From positions 124,001 to 188,000 of the forward strand of contig CAZUDV010000010.1 of assembly GCA_964619555.1 (NCBI GenBank): 64,000 bases of DNA, read 5' to 3'. The translations under genes were made by a program, and so were the position numbers. Positions 7,853-16,963 of the stretch are shown here, in pieces (position 1 is the stretch's first letter; each line of letters opens with the position of its first letter). The notes under the pieces were generated by a model that searched no databases, was not told where the DNA came from, and worked only from the letters and a program-made list of their open reading frames with translations. This stretch comes from JAGOPY01 sp964619555. Lineage in GTDB: Bacteria; Bacteroidota; Bacteroidia; Bacteroidales; JAGOPY01.

Positions 7853-9709
7853 TTGAAATCATCCGGCATTAATGAAATTTCAGCGAAGACCTTAATCGGC
7901 TTATGCCTGGTGATGATCACGGCCGGCCTGATCAATCCACCGGGAAATATATTATCCTGGGATGTCTTCGGACATTATCTTTACCTGCCAGCGCTTTTCA
8001 TATACGATGACCTGGGCTTGAAAGACAGAGGTTTCGTGGATAATATCCTGGCCACATACCAAAATTCTTCCACCTTTTACCAGGTCGTCCTGTCACCAAC
8101 CGGCAATATCTTGATCAAATATTCATCGGGATTAGCCATTTTGTACCTGCCATTTTTCTTCCTGGGACATTTAACTGCGTTGATCGCCGGATTTCCTGCT
8201 GACGGGTTTTCAGCCCCCTACCAGTATTCCATCTTTGCAGGATGCCTGATTTACAGCATGTCAGGATTATTTTTCCTTCGCAAGGTGCTCCGGAAATTCT
8301 ATCCCGATAAAACCACCGCCCTTGTATTGATCCTCCTCTTTCTCGGCACTAATTATTTTTCGGAATCAGTGTATAAGGGGGCCATGGCCCATAACCTGCT
8401 CTTCACGCTATATGCCATCAACCTGTGGCTGACCATTAAATGGCATGAGAGTTACCGGTTGAAATATGCGGTAATGCTGGGATTAGTATTGGGTTTGACC
8501 AGCATGAGCCGGCCAACGGACATTGTCAGTGTATTCATCCCCGCTCTCTGGGGGATTTATAATGTTAAATCGTTAAAAAACAAGATCCTGCTACTCTGGA
8601 GGTACAAATTTCATGTGCTGTTGCTCGGCCTGGGATTCCTTGCAGCCTGGGCGCCCCAGTTGATCTACTGGAAGAAGTATGCCGGGCAGTTTTTCTATTA
8701 TTCTTACGATAACCCGGGCGAAGGTCTGGAATTGCTCCGTCCGTATACCCTCCAGGTGCTTCTAAGTTTCAGAAAGGGCTGGCTGGTGTACACCCCGTTA
8801 ATGATCTTTGCAATTATCGGGTTTATAACGCTTTACAGAAAACAAAAACAAGTTTTCGCGGCCGTTATCGTGTATTTTATTTTCAATCTGTACCTGGTTT
8901 CAAGCTGGTCGTGCTGGTGGTATGCCGAGAGCTTCGGGCACCGGGCCATGGTACAGTCTTACCCGGTCATGGCACTGGCACTGGGTTCGCTGGTGCTCTG
9001 TCTTTCGGAACGGTCGAAATGGCTCAGGATCATCTCGGTATTGACAGCTGTTTTACTGATCGTACTAAACCTGTTCCAGACCTGGCAGCTGAATCATGGC
9101 ATCCTGCACGGATCAAGGATGACCAAAGAGTATTACCTGGCTGTTTTCGGGAAGACCCGCACCAGCCCTGAACTTAAAAAAATGCTGCTGGTCGAGAGAT
9201 CAGCCGTGAACGATGAGTTTTTCATTGATACCGAAGGTTATAATAATGCCAGGACATTATCTTTCAACGATTTCGAAAACTTTACCGAAGCAAATAAATA
9301 TCATTTGACCGATTCCCTGGCACATTCAGGTCTAAGATCCCTGCAGATGGATTCACAGCAAAAATTTTCCCCTGCCTTTAAAATCGCTTTTAACGAACTG
9401 ACGGACAAGGATCATGCCTGGATAAGGGCCAGTGCCTGGATCTACCCTTTAACCGGCTCGAAAAATGAGATCCCCCTGATGGTAATGACTTTTTCGCATG
9501 ATGACCAATACTATAAGTACCGAACGGCCGGTTTTGAAAACCGGAAGCTGGAATTCAGTCCAAACCAGTGGAACCTGCTGACCATGGATTACATGACGCC
9601 CGAAGTCAGATCGGCCAGGGATCTCTTATCGGTCTATTTATGGTTCAGAGGCACTGGCAGGGTTTATGTCGACGATATTCAGATAGAAGTGATCGAACCG
9701 ATAAAATGA
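7853..9709 (+). CDS. Polytopic membrane protein, GT-C-like, with extracytoplasmic beta-sandwich tail
   Basis: The protein has 618 residues and a TTG start, because no in-frame ATG fits. About ten membrane helices occupy residues 15-420. The first loop carries the signature SWDVFGHYLYLPALFIYDD, which recurs in the genes at 11244 and 12847 and includes a conserved acidic residue as in GT-C glycosyltransferases. The C-terminal 160 residues (from about FNDFENFTEANK) look like an extracytoplasmic beta-sandwich similar to the tail of the gene at 98. No catalytic assignment is certain. The stop overlaps the start of the next gene, so the two are coupled. Confidence 0.7.
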   Translation: MKSSGINEISAKTLIGLCLVMITAGLINPPGNILSWDVFGHYLYLPALFIYDDLGLKDRGFVDNILATYQNSSTFYQVVLSPTGNILIKYSSGLAILYLPFFFLGHLTALIAGFPADGFSAPYQYSIFAGCLIYSMSGLFFLRKVLRKFYPDKTTALVLILLFLGTNYFSESVYKGAMAHNLLFTLYAINLWLTIKWHESYRLKYAVMLGLVLGLTSMSRPTDIVSVFIPALWGIYNVKSLKNKILLLWRYKFHVLLLGLGFLAAWAPQLIYWKKYAGQFFYYSYDNPGEGLELLRPYTLQVLLSFRKGWLVYTPLMIFAIIGFITLYRKQKQVFAAVIVYFIFNLYLVSSWSCWWYAESFGHRAMVQSYPVMALALGSLVLCLSERSKWLRIISVLTAVLLIVLNLFQTWQLNHGILHGSRMTKEYYLAVFGKTRTSPELKKMLLVERSAVNDEFFIDTEGYNNARTLSFNDFENFTEANKYHLTDSLAHSGLRSLQMDSQQKFSPAFKIAFNELTDKDHAWIRASAWIYPLTGSKNEIPLMVMTFSHDDQYYKYRTAGFENRKLEFSPNQWNLLTMDYMTPEVRSARDLLSVYLWFRGTGRVYVDDIQIEVIEPIK

Positions 9710-11247
9710 TGCAGAAACTGAAATCTATTATAGTAAACCTGAAACAGAAAACCCTGAGGATCCCAGCTGAAAGCCAGGTCATCCTTTTCCTTTCGATCGT
9801 TTTATCAACTTATACATTTTCAAGGGCGGCGCTTTTATCCATGACGCACGATGAAGTGGGCACCTACCTTGGCTATGCCCTGCATCCGGTTTGGGATATC
9901 CTGACCTTTAAGAATTTACAGCTCAACAATCATTTGCTGAACACTTTGTTGATAAAACTCAGCATAACTGTCTTTCCGGATAACGAGTTCACGATCCGGT
10001 TGCCGAATCTGATCGGGCACATCCTGTACCTCCTCTTTTCGTGGAAGATCCTGCGGCAGGTATCGAAAGATAAGTATTTAATAATTGCCGGTTTTATCCT
10101 TTTAAATGTAAATCCCTATCTGCTGGATTTCTTTTCCTGTGCAAGAGGCTATGGCCTGGAGATCACCATGATGATGATCAGTATTTATTTCATGATCAGG
10201 TTCATAAATGAAAAGAAACCGGTACAAACCGGGTTATCAATGCTATTTGGAAGCCTGGGCGTTTTGGGCAATTTTACCTATCTGACTGCCTTTTTATCGA
10301 CCATAGTCGTGATCAACCTGATTGTCGTATTCAACCTTTGGGAGTATTCCGCTCCCTGGACCAGGAAAGTGCTCCGCTTACTGAAGGCAAATGTTCCGGT
10401 TATTCTGATCACGGTCGTACTGGGTGTCACTATTTATGGCCCGATCAACCGGCTGGAATCCCTTGGAGAATTCTCAGAAAGGGCCAATGCCGATAGTTTT
10501 TGGGGGAACCTGGTCACTTCACTGTTCCGTCATAGTTTATATCAACAGTATGACAGCCCGGATCCGGAAAAAGTTCTGACTTTATTCGTACAGATCCTGT
10601 TGATCATTTCGGTCATAACGGCGGGATATGGGTTTTTAAGGAGAAAGACCGAAATAAAGAGATCACCTTTTCTGTTTTTATTAATCTTTGTAACGGTTAT
10701 CGGGTCCGGTTTTTACCTTCAGCACGTATGGCTGGGTTCGAGATACCCGCAGCAAAGGACTGCATTATTTCTGTATCCTTTAATCATATTGCTGATGGCC
10801 GGCCTGGTTGACCAACTTCTTTCCCTGCGAAAGATAGTCATACCATGTCGGGTCATCATCCTGGCAATTGCCATGATCTCGGTCATCCATTTCGTCAACG
10901 CCAGTAATATTCAGTACTTTCTGGATTGGAGATATGATTCTGACACCAGGCAAATGCTGAGAGAGAATGGGGATCAGTTCAAAGCCATGGCCCTTGAGCA
11001 AAACCGACGGATAGTCATCGGCACCTATTGGTTGTACAAGCCGGGAATAGAATTTTATGAGCGAAAGGACTCCCTCATCAAATGGATCAGGCAGGTGACT
11101 TACCGGGATAATTTTTTACAGGAAGCGGACTTTTATTATATCCCCGGGGAATTCAAGGACAGCCTGAACAAGTTCTCACCCGGAATACTGAAAGAATATC
11201 CCGTCAGCGGGGCCGTGTTATGGCAGGCACCGACCGGCCGGGATTAG
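9706..11247 (+). CDS. Polytopic GT-C-type glycosyltransferase (dolichyl-phosphate-mannose mannosyltransferase-like)
   Basis: The 513-residue protein has roughly ten to twelve membrane helices. The first loop has the motif LSMTHDEVGTYLGY, a D/E pair typical of PMT/ArnT-like enzymes, followed by LQLNNHLLNTLLIKL, which also resembles that family. The start ATG at 9706 overlaps the upstream TGA, which is better supported than earlier in-frame starts lying inside the previous gene. The 3' end overlaps the convergent gene by 4 bp. The likely role is sugar transfer from a lipid carrier on the outer face of the inner membrane. Acceptor unknown. Confidence 0.75.
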   Translation: MMQKLKSIIVNLKQKTLRIPAESQVILFLSIVLSTYTFSRAALLSMTHDEVGTYLGYALHPVWDILTFKNLQLNNHLLNTLLIKLSITVFPDNEFTIRLPNLIGHILYLLFSWKILRQVSKDKYLIIAGFILLNVNPYLLDFFSCARGYGLEITMMMISIYFMIRFINEKKPVQTGLSMLFGSLGVLGNFTYLTAFLSTIVVINLIVVFNLWEYSAPWTRKVLRLLKANVPVILITVVLGVTIYGPINRLESLGEFSERANADSFWGNLVTSLFRHSLYQQYDSPDPEKVLTLFVQILLIISVITAGYGFLRRKTEIKRSPFLFLLIFVTVIGSGFYLQHVWLGSRYPQQRTALFLYPLIILLMAGLVDQLLSLRKIVIPCRVIILAIAMISVIHFVNASNIQYFLDWRYDSDTRQMLRENGDQFKAMALEQNRRIVIGTYWLYKPGIEFYERKDSLIKWIRQVTYRDNFLQEADFYYIPGEFKDSLNKFSPGILKEYPVSGAVLWQAPTGRD

Positions 11248-12827
11248 TTTCCTTCCGGGTGCAGCTTTTGCTGGTTTCGCTCCCACAGCCAAAGGATATC
11301 CTTGCTGATCATTGAATCCACTGGGATATTCCGGCTGGCTGCCTTATGCCGGATCTGTTCCATCCAGGCCGAATCCGACAGGATATATTTCCTGGTATTA
11401 ACCATAAAGGCTTCTTTATCCATTAAAAGTGATGGAAGTTCCTCATAAATGCCCTGCAGTGCTTTTTCCTCATCGTATTCCCTTACTGAATTATAAAATT
11501 TACCGGTCGGTTCCATCTTCAGGAAGTTAGCCCAATACGCTTGTTTCGTCATGCCGGAAGGGCTGATGGAACCTTTCCGGTATTGAACAGTTTGAAAAAT
11601 ATTCAGGAAAATAAAGAACAAAATCAGAAGACTTACCGGAATCCGCACGGACCAGCGTCTTTCGAAAAGCCAGGCCAGGAAAGCAGCCAGGGGGACTGCC
11701 AGCAGGGCATAAGCTTCAATCATGAACCTCATGCCGAAACTTCCGCCGGCGTACCAGCTCCACCATGAAAAGATGATATACATATGCAGGACCGTAAAAA
11801 GAAAGACAGGGATGAACAAGCCCCTGTTCTTTTTGAATAATGGCATCAGGCCGGCCAGTGCAAAGATCATTACCGGCGCATAGAGCAACCAGCCTTTTTT
11901 GTAGCTGAAAAGTCCCCTGATGAATTGCGGATTGTCCAGGAAAAATCTTTCCCTGCCATAGGCAAAAAAGAGGTAGTCCCCGGTGATATATTTCCAGTAT
12001 ATGAACTGTAGGAGCAGGACGACAAATCCGGAAAGCAGCATCAACAACAGTTGCTCACGCAGGTTAATCAGATGGCTGATACGATCTCTCCATTCCTGCC
12101 TGTTGCCGACACCCCAAAGCAGAAGGATAACGACGATGATCCCGTTCATAGGCCTGACCAGGATGATCAATCCCGCAATCAATCCTATTGAAAGGGCCCC
12201 CGGATATGAGGGCTTGTCCAGCCACTTAACAACCTGCAGGGTGAACAGTGAAAGAAGGCAGAAGGAATAAACGTGAGACATGGCAGGATTGGCGAAAGCG
12301 TAGAAAAAGAGATTGGTGCCGGTGACCAGGATCAGCAATGCCAAAGCCACGGTATTGTCACTGAAATATTTCAGCAACAACTTACGGAGATAAAAAAGTC
12401 CCAGTGTGAGGTAGACCATACTGGATATCACGAGTAATAATTTGTAAGGCGCCGTGAAACCGTTTGCTTCAAAACCAAGTGGTTCTGCCAATAAATGGGC
12501 ACACAGAAAGAACGGGGCGTAAAGGACCGCCATTCCCATGGTCATTTTTCCGATGCCTTTGCCATTTCCCGCGTCTTTGACCCAGATCTTCACGTCCCCC
12601 GTATCTTTAACATTTACGAAATTGGTCAGCGACAGGTCTTTGATGATGAAAATTGCCGGAAGATACTGGTAGTAAGCTATCACATCATCCTGAATGATGC
12701 GATCCGGCCGTGTCCATAATTTCTGGGAAAGATTGACGATGAATATGACCAGGATAGCAAGAACTATCGCCAGTTTTGACCAATTCCAGTGGGGTCCCGT
12801 CCTTTGATATGACATTTCCGTTCGCAT
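11244..12827 (-). CDS. Polytopic membrane protein, paralogue of the genes at 12847 and 7853
   Basis: The protein has 527 residues with about eleven membrane helices. The signature IIQDDVIAYYQYLPAIFI after the first helix matches the corresponding loops of the neighbours at 12847 and 7853. A shared region FSYKKGWLLYAPVMIFAL lies near residue 310, and a conserved S-W-W-x-W-Y stretch follows. It has no large C-terminal extracytoplasmic domain. It is probably a GT-C-type glycosyltransferase, but no member I recognise has a known substrate. It follows its paralogue by 19 bp in the same operon. Confidence 0.68.
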   Translation of the reverse strand: MRTEMSYQRTGPHWNWSKLAIVLAILVIFIVNLSQKLWTRPDRIIQDDVIAYYQYLPAIFIIKDLSLTNFVNVKDTGDVKIWVKDAGNGKGIGKMTMGMAVLYAPFFLCAHLLAEPLGFEANGFTAPYKLLLVISSMVYLTLGLFYLRKLLLKYFSDNTVALALLILVTGTNLFFYAFANPAMSHVYSFCLLSLFTLQVVKWLDKPSYPGALSIGLIAGLIILVRPMNGIIVVILLLWGVGNRQEWRDRISHLINLREQLLLMLLSGFVVLLLQFIYWKYITGDYLFFAYGRERFFLDNPQFIRGLFSYKKGWLLYAPVMIFALAGLMPLFKKNRGLFIPVFLFTVLHMYIIFSWWSWYAGGSFGMRFMIEAYALLAVPLAAFLAWLFERRWSVRIPVSLLILFFIFLNIFQTVQYRKGSISPSGMTKQAYWANFLKMEPTGKFYNSVREYDEEKALQGIYEELPSLLMDKEAFMVNTRKYILSDSAWMEQIRHKAASRNIPVDSMISKDILWLWERNQQKLHPEGN

Positions 12828-12846
12828 CCGTCAATATTAGATTAAA

Positions 12847-14205
12847 TCATCGGTCTCCCTTTAGTGCCGCTTCGTAATCCGGAGGTTCTATCTGTTCATA
12901 AAGTGCCGGTGAAACCGATGTCCTGAAGTAAAGTCGCCAGTATGCATTTGATGACATGCTATCCCAGTGGATGATCCCTTTGGTATACTGAAAGGACTGG
13001 AAGACATTCAGAGCGATCAGGGCGGCCAGAAAGGTGAAGGTCAGATATCGCCAGATCTTTTTCTGTTCTGACATGAATTCGATGCATGCAGCGAATGGTA
13101 CAGCCAGAATGGCATAGGATTCAATAAGGGCCCGTTGCCCGAAACTACCGCCATACCACCAGCACCACCACGACCAGGCCACATAAAGGTTGATAACCAT
13201 AAAAATGAGCACCGGCCAGAAAAGGCCCCTGTTTTTTTTATAAAGAAAAAACAGGCCTGACAAAGCAAATAGCATAACCGGGGTATACAGCAGCCATCCC
13301 TTGCGGTACGAGAAAAGGCCTTGCAGAAAAGCCGGATCGTTGAAAAAAAATCGTTCATCGCCATAGGAATAATAAAAATAGCTGCCGGTAATATATTTCC
13401 AGTAAAGAGCCTGGGGAAGAAAAGTCAAAAAAATGATGATGACCAGAACAGCCAATTGCCGCCAGTTTTTAAAAAGAAATTCCATCCTGGACCTTAATAC
13501 TTTGAGTGAGCCGGTCTGCCAAAGTAGTATTAAAATCAGGATGAAGATATTGACTGGCCTTACCAGGGTAATCAGGCCGGCTGAAAAAGCTAAAAGCATT
13601 AAAAACTTCCAGGAAGGTTCTCTTAACCAGGTATCCAGTGACCAGAGAAATACGGAAAAAAGGAAAAAACTATACGCGTGCGACATCGGGGCCTCTATAG
13701 TGGAATAATAGTACAGATTGGTGCCCAGTCCAACAGCAATGATCGTTAAGGCAACCGCAAACCGATCAAAATATTTCCGCAGCAATTTGATGAGGAACCA
13801 AAAACCCAGACTAACGAAGATCAAACTGGAAAAAACCAGTGCGAACCGGTACGGGACCGAATAGCCATCAGCAGGATATCCCAGGGGCTCTGCCAGGCCA
13901 TGGGCCAATAAAAAAGAAGGCATGGCCAGAATGGCAACACCCATAGTCATTTTCCCGGCGACCTTCTGCCCGTCGAAAGTTTCGCCCCAGATCTTATCCT
14001 GATAAATGTCTGGTTTCTTATAGCGGAACGACATGGAAATATCTCTTTCGATGAATAAGGCGGGTAGGTAAGCGTAGTACATTTTGACATCATGGATGAT
14101 GACCCGCTTTGGGTCATTCCAGGCCGAATAAAGAAAATTGGTCAGTATCATCCCGAGAATGACAATCAGAAGGGCTAATTTATCCGGGCTTTGCCGCAGG
14201 TTCAC
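12847..14205 (-). CDS. Polytopic membrane protein, paralogue of the gene at 11244
   Basis: The 452-residue protein starts with GTG 2 bp after the PBP1A stop. It has about ten membrane helices, the loop motif IIHDVKMYYAYLPALFIERD, and FSYRKGWLLYTPVMLFAL near residue 300. Both are nearly shared with the downstream gene, so this is a tandem duplication that has diverged. It is probably co-transcribed with the PBP1A gene. GT-C glycosyltransferase activity is inferred from topology and the early acidic loop only. Confidence 0.68.
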   Translation of the reverse strand: MNLRQSPDKLALLIVILGMILTNFLYSAWNDPKRVIIHDVKMYYAYLPALFIERDISMSFRYKKPDIYQDKIWGETFDGQKVAGKMTMGVAILAMPSFLLAHGLAEPLGYPADGYSVPYRFALVFSSLIFVSLGFWFLIKLLRKYFDRFAVALTIIAVGLGTNLYYYSTIEAPMSHAYSFFLFSVFLWSLDTWLREPSWKFLMLLAFSAGLITLVRPVNIFILILILLWQTGSLKVLRSRMEFLFKNWRQLAVLVIIIFLTFLPQALYWKYITGSYFYYSYGDERFFFNDPAFLQGLFSYRKGWLLYTPVMLFALSGLFFLYKKNRGLFWPVLIFMVINLYVAWSWWCWWYGGSFGQRALIESYAILAVPFAACIEFMSEQKKIWRYLTFTFLAALIALNVFQSFQYTKGIIHWDSMSSNAYWRLYFRTSVSPALYEQIEPPDYEAALKGDR

Positions 14206-14207
14206 GG

Positions 14208-16478
14208 TCAGAATTCTATTTCGTCTTCGGATTCATCTTCATCCGTGGAAGATCTGTCATATGCATCGCAATCCAACGGAACAGACAGCGGTTTCAGGGG
14301 CCTGTCAAAATCCCCCTTGCTGAGATGAAGGCTTCGGTCGGCCAGGGCTTTTTGCATATAAAGGGCCCAGATTGGCAGGGCGGTATTGGCTCCCTGTCCC
14401 AGCCGGATCACCCTGAAGTGGACACTTCGATCTTCCGCTCCCACCCAAACGCCGGTTGTAAGGTCCGGAGTGATGCCCATGAACCAGCCATCGGATTGCC
14501 TTTGGGTGGTACCGGTTTTACCTGCAATAGGATTATTCAGCTGGTATTTGGCCCTAAGCCTTATTCCTGTTCCGGTCTGCACCACACCTTTCATCAGGTC
14601 CAGCATGAGGTAGGCCGTTTCTTCACTCATGGCCTCTTTCTTTTCCGGTACGAATGATTCCAGAACATTGCCGTATTTGTCTTCGATCCGGATGATCATG
14701 GTCGGTTTGATGTACACGCCCTTGTTTGGAAATGTATTGAATGCACCCACCATTTCGTACAGGGAGATATCCGACGATCCAAGTGCCAGGGAAGGTACGG
14801 GATCCAGGTCAGCGGTGACCCCCATTTTCCGGGCCATGGTAATGACCGATTGGGGAGAATAGCGTTTGATGAGGAACGCTGAAATCCAGTTGTTGGAATG
14901 GGCAAGCGCCCATTTTAGCGTAACCTCTTCCCCAATGTGTTTTTTGGAAGTGTTCTGGGGGGTCCAGACCGTCCCGTCAGGCAGATCGACGGAGTAGGGC
15001 ACATTAGCCACCCTGGTGCACGGCGTGAATTCACCTTCCTGCATGGCAAGGGAATAAAGGAATGGCTTGAAAGTCGAACCAACCTGTCGCCGGCTCAATT
15101 TGACATGGTCGTACTGGAAATACCGGTAATCGATACCCCCCACATAAGCGAGGATATGGCCGGTACCAGGATCCATTGACATTAAACCAGCCTGCAGGAT
15201 GGATTTGCTGTAACGTATCGAATCCATCGGGGTCATGATGGTATCCAGCGGCCCATTCCACGAAAAGACGGTCATCCGGGTCGGAAAATTAAAGATATAC
15301 CGGATGGAATCTTCCGGAACTCCTTCTTCCTTCAGTTGCTGGTACCTGGCTGAGCGTTTCATGGCCTGTTCCAGAATGGCTCTTGTTTCCCTTTCTTCAA
15401 CTTCGGGTGGAAAATCGAAAGGCGCGTTTGGAATTCCTTTCCAGTGCCTGAAAAAGGCTGGTTGTAACTCGTTTTTCAAATGTTCGGTCACTGCTTCCTC
15501 GGCATATTTCTGAAGGCGGGAATCGATGGTCGTATAAATTTTCAGCCCGTCTTTGTAAAGGTCATAGGATGTTCCGTCGGATTTATAATGAGTGCTGCAC
15601 CATTCCTTCATTTCCATCCGGAGGATTTCCCGGAAATAGGTTGCCAGGCCGGTGGAATGACCTCTCAAACCGAAGTTAGTCATATCCAGGGGAATGGTGG
15701 CAACGGAATCCAGGGTTTCTTCAGAAATGAATTTATACCTCTCCATTTGCCTGAGCACCAGGTTTCTCCGTTCGAGCGAGCGTTCCGGATTTCGGACCGG
15801 GCTATACCAGGTAGGGGCATTGATCACTCCGACCAGCAGCGCACATTCTTCCAGTTTTAATGCACTGACCTCTTTGTTGAAAAAGGTTTTAGCTGCCATT
15901 TTAATACCCCACGACTGGCTGCCGAAGTCGACGGTATTCAGGTACATGGCCAGGATCTCTTCCTTGGAGTAGTTTCTTTCCAGCCGGAGCGCGGTGATCC
16001 ACTCTTTGAACTTCCGCATGACCAGTTGACTTTTAGAGAGGTTCTTTTCCCTGGGGAAAAGGTTTTTAGCCAGTTGCTGGGTAAGGGTGCTGCCCCCGCC
16101 TTTGTTGGAACCGGTCACCAATCCGAAAGCGACCCGGAAAAGTGCTTTCAGGTCAACCCCCGAATGTTTCTCAAACCGGATATCTTCGATAGAAAGCAGG
16201 GCATGGACAAGGTTTGGGGGAAGATCTTTGAATTCCACATTCGACCTGTTCTCGACGTAGTAAGTTCCAAACAGTTTACCATCCCGGGAATAGATTTCAG
16301 TTGCAAGGTTTGTTTCAGGATTTTCGAGGTCATGGAATGAGGGAAGTGGTCCGAAAACATTGTTGGCAACGGCAACAAAGAACATTATTACGATCAACAG
16401 GGAAGCAAAATACAATATCCAGAACCTTCCGAGGTAATGCTGGTGCCACATGGTATTTGCCGACCTTTTTCGACGCAT
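14208..16478 (-). CDS. Penicillin-binding protein 1A, bifunctional transglycosylase/transpeptidase
   Basis: The 756-residue class A PBP polymerises and cross-links peptidoglycan at the inner membrane. An N-terminal anchor helix spans residues 18-42. The GT51 domain has the catalytic-glutamate motif SIEDIRFEKHSG near residue 92 and GGGSTLTQQLAKNLFP. The transpeptidase domain has S-x-x-K in GSTFKPF, an S-x-N motif (AHSNNW) and KTGTT. The acidic Ser/Asp/Glu-rich C-terminus (DESEDEIEF) is short. It follows gldH by 17 bp in the series holB, ricT-like, gldH, PBP1A, a gene order I recall as common in Bacteroidota. Confidence 0.96.
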   Translation of the reverse strand: MRRKRSANTMWHQHYLGRFWILYFASLLIVIMFFVAVANNVFGPLPSFHDLENPETNLATEIYSRDGKLFGTYYVENRSNVEFKDLPPNLVHALLSIEDIRFEKHSGVDLKALFRVAFGLVTGSNKGGGSTLTQQLAKNLFPREKNLSKSQLVMRKFKEWITALRLERNYSKEEILAMYLNTVDFGSQSWGIKMAAKTFFNKEVSALKLEECALLVGVINAPTWYSPVRNPERSLERRNLVLRQMERYKFISEETLDSVATIPLDMTNFGLRGHSTGLATYFREILRMEMKEWCSTHYKSDGTSYDLYKDGLKIYTTIDSRLQKYAEEAVTEHLKNELQPAFFRHWKGIPNAPFDFPPEVEERETRAILEQAMKRSARYQQLKEEGVPEDSIRYIFNFPTRMTVFSWNGPLDTIMTPMDSIRYSKSILQAGLMSMDPGTGHILAYVGGIDYRYFQYDHVKLSRRQVGSTFKPFLYSLAMQEGEFTPCTRVANVPYSVDLPDGTVWTPQNTSKKHIGEEVTLKWALAHSNNWISAFLIKRYSPQSVITMARKMGVTADLDPVPSLALGSSDISLYEMVGAFNTFPNKGVYIKPTMIIRIEDKYGNVLESFVPEKKEAMSEETAYLMLDLMKGVVQTGTGIRLRAKYQLNNPIAGKTGTTQRQSDGWFMGITPDLTTGVWVGAEDRSVHFRVIRLGQGANTALPIWALYMQKALADRSLHLSKGDFDRPLKPLSVPLDCDAYDRSSTDEDESEDEIEF

Positions 16479-16495
16479 TTAATTCCGGTTTATAC

Positions 16496-16963
16496 TTATT
16501 TAATAATTCTTAATCCGATATCTTTTATGCCGGCCAGTTCCTGTTCCCGCATTGCCTGCTCAAATTCAAATACATAGGTGCCTTTTTGCGGGAAACGCAA
16601 TCCACTCCGCAGCATGACCTGGTAATCCCGGATATTGGTTATGCCTCTCCCCAGCCATTTACCGGTTTTATCAGCGAGTAAGCATTCCACTGTGTCTCTG
16701 GCCTGTGTGCCATCCGGAAATGTCGTATTAATAAAGAAAAAAAGGTTTGCATACCGGTAATCAGTCGAATGACGTATATTCAGAAAGAACCGGTACAGAT
16801 AATTCGTATCCTCCACCGGCACTTCAAATCGGATTGACTCATCTTCATTCCAAACGCTGCCGGGGACTTTTTTAGTATGGTCATACAAAGGATCGGGAGC
16901 GCACCCCTGACTCATCCAGGCATGAAGGACAATAAAGAAAAGTGATATAATGCTATTTCTCAT
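16496..16963 (-). CDS. gldH: Gliding motility lipoprotein GldH
   Basis: This 155-residue exported protein has a signal peptide ending in a lipobox-like WMSQGC, so C21 is the probable lipidated residue. The body matches GldH: the early YDHTKKVP, the central YRFFLNIRHSTDYRYANLF, and the C-terminal YVFEFEQAMREQELAGI ending in DIGLRI. In Flavobacterium GldH is needed for gliding, but it is widespread in non-gliding Bacteroidota too, so it does not prove motility. The start overlaps the end of the PSP1/RicT gene by 11 bp. Confidence 0.93.
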   Translation of the reverse strand: MRNSIISLFFIVLHAWMSQGCAPDPLYDHTKKVPGSVWNEDESIRFEVPVEDTNYLYRFFLNIRHSTDYRYANLFFFINTTFPDGTQARDTVECLLADKTGKWLGRGITNIRDYQVMLRSGLRFPQKGTYVFEFEQAMREQELAGIKDIGLRIIK

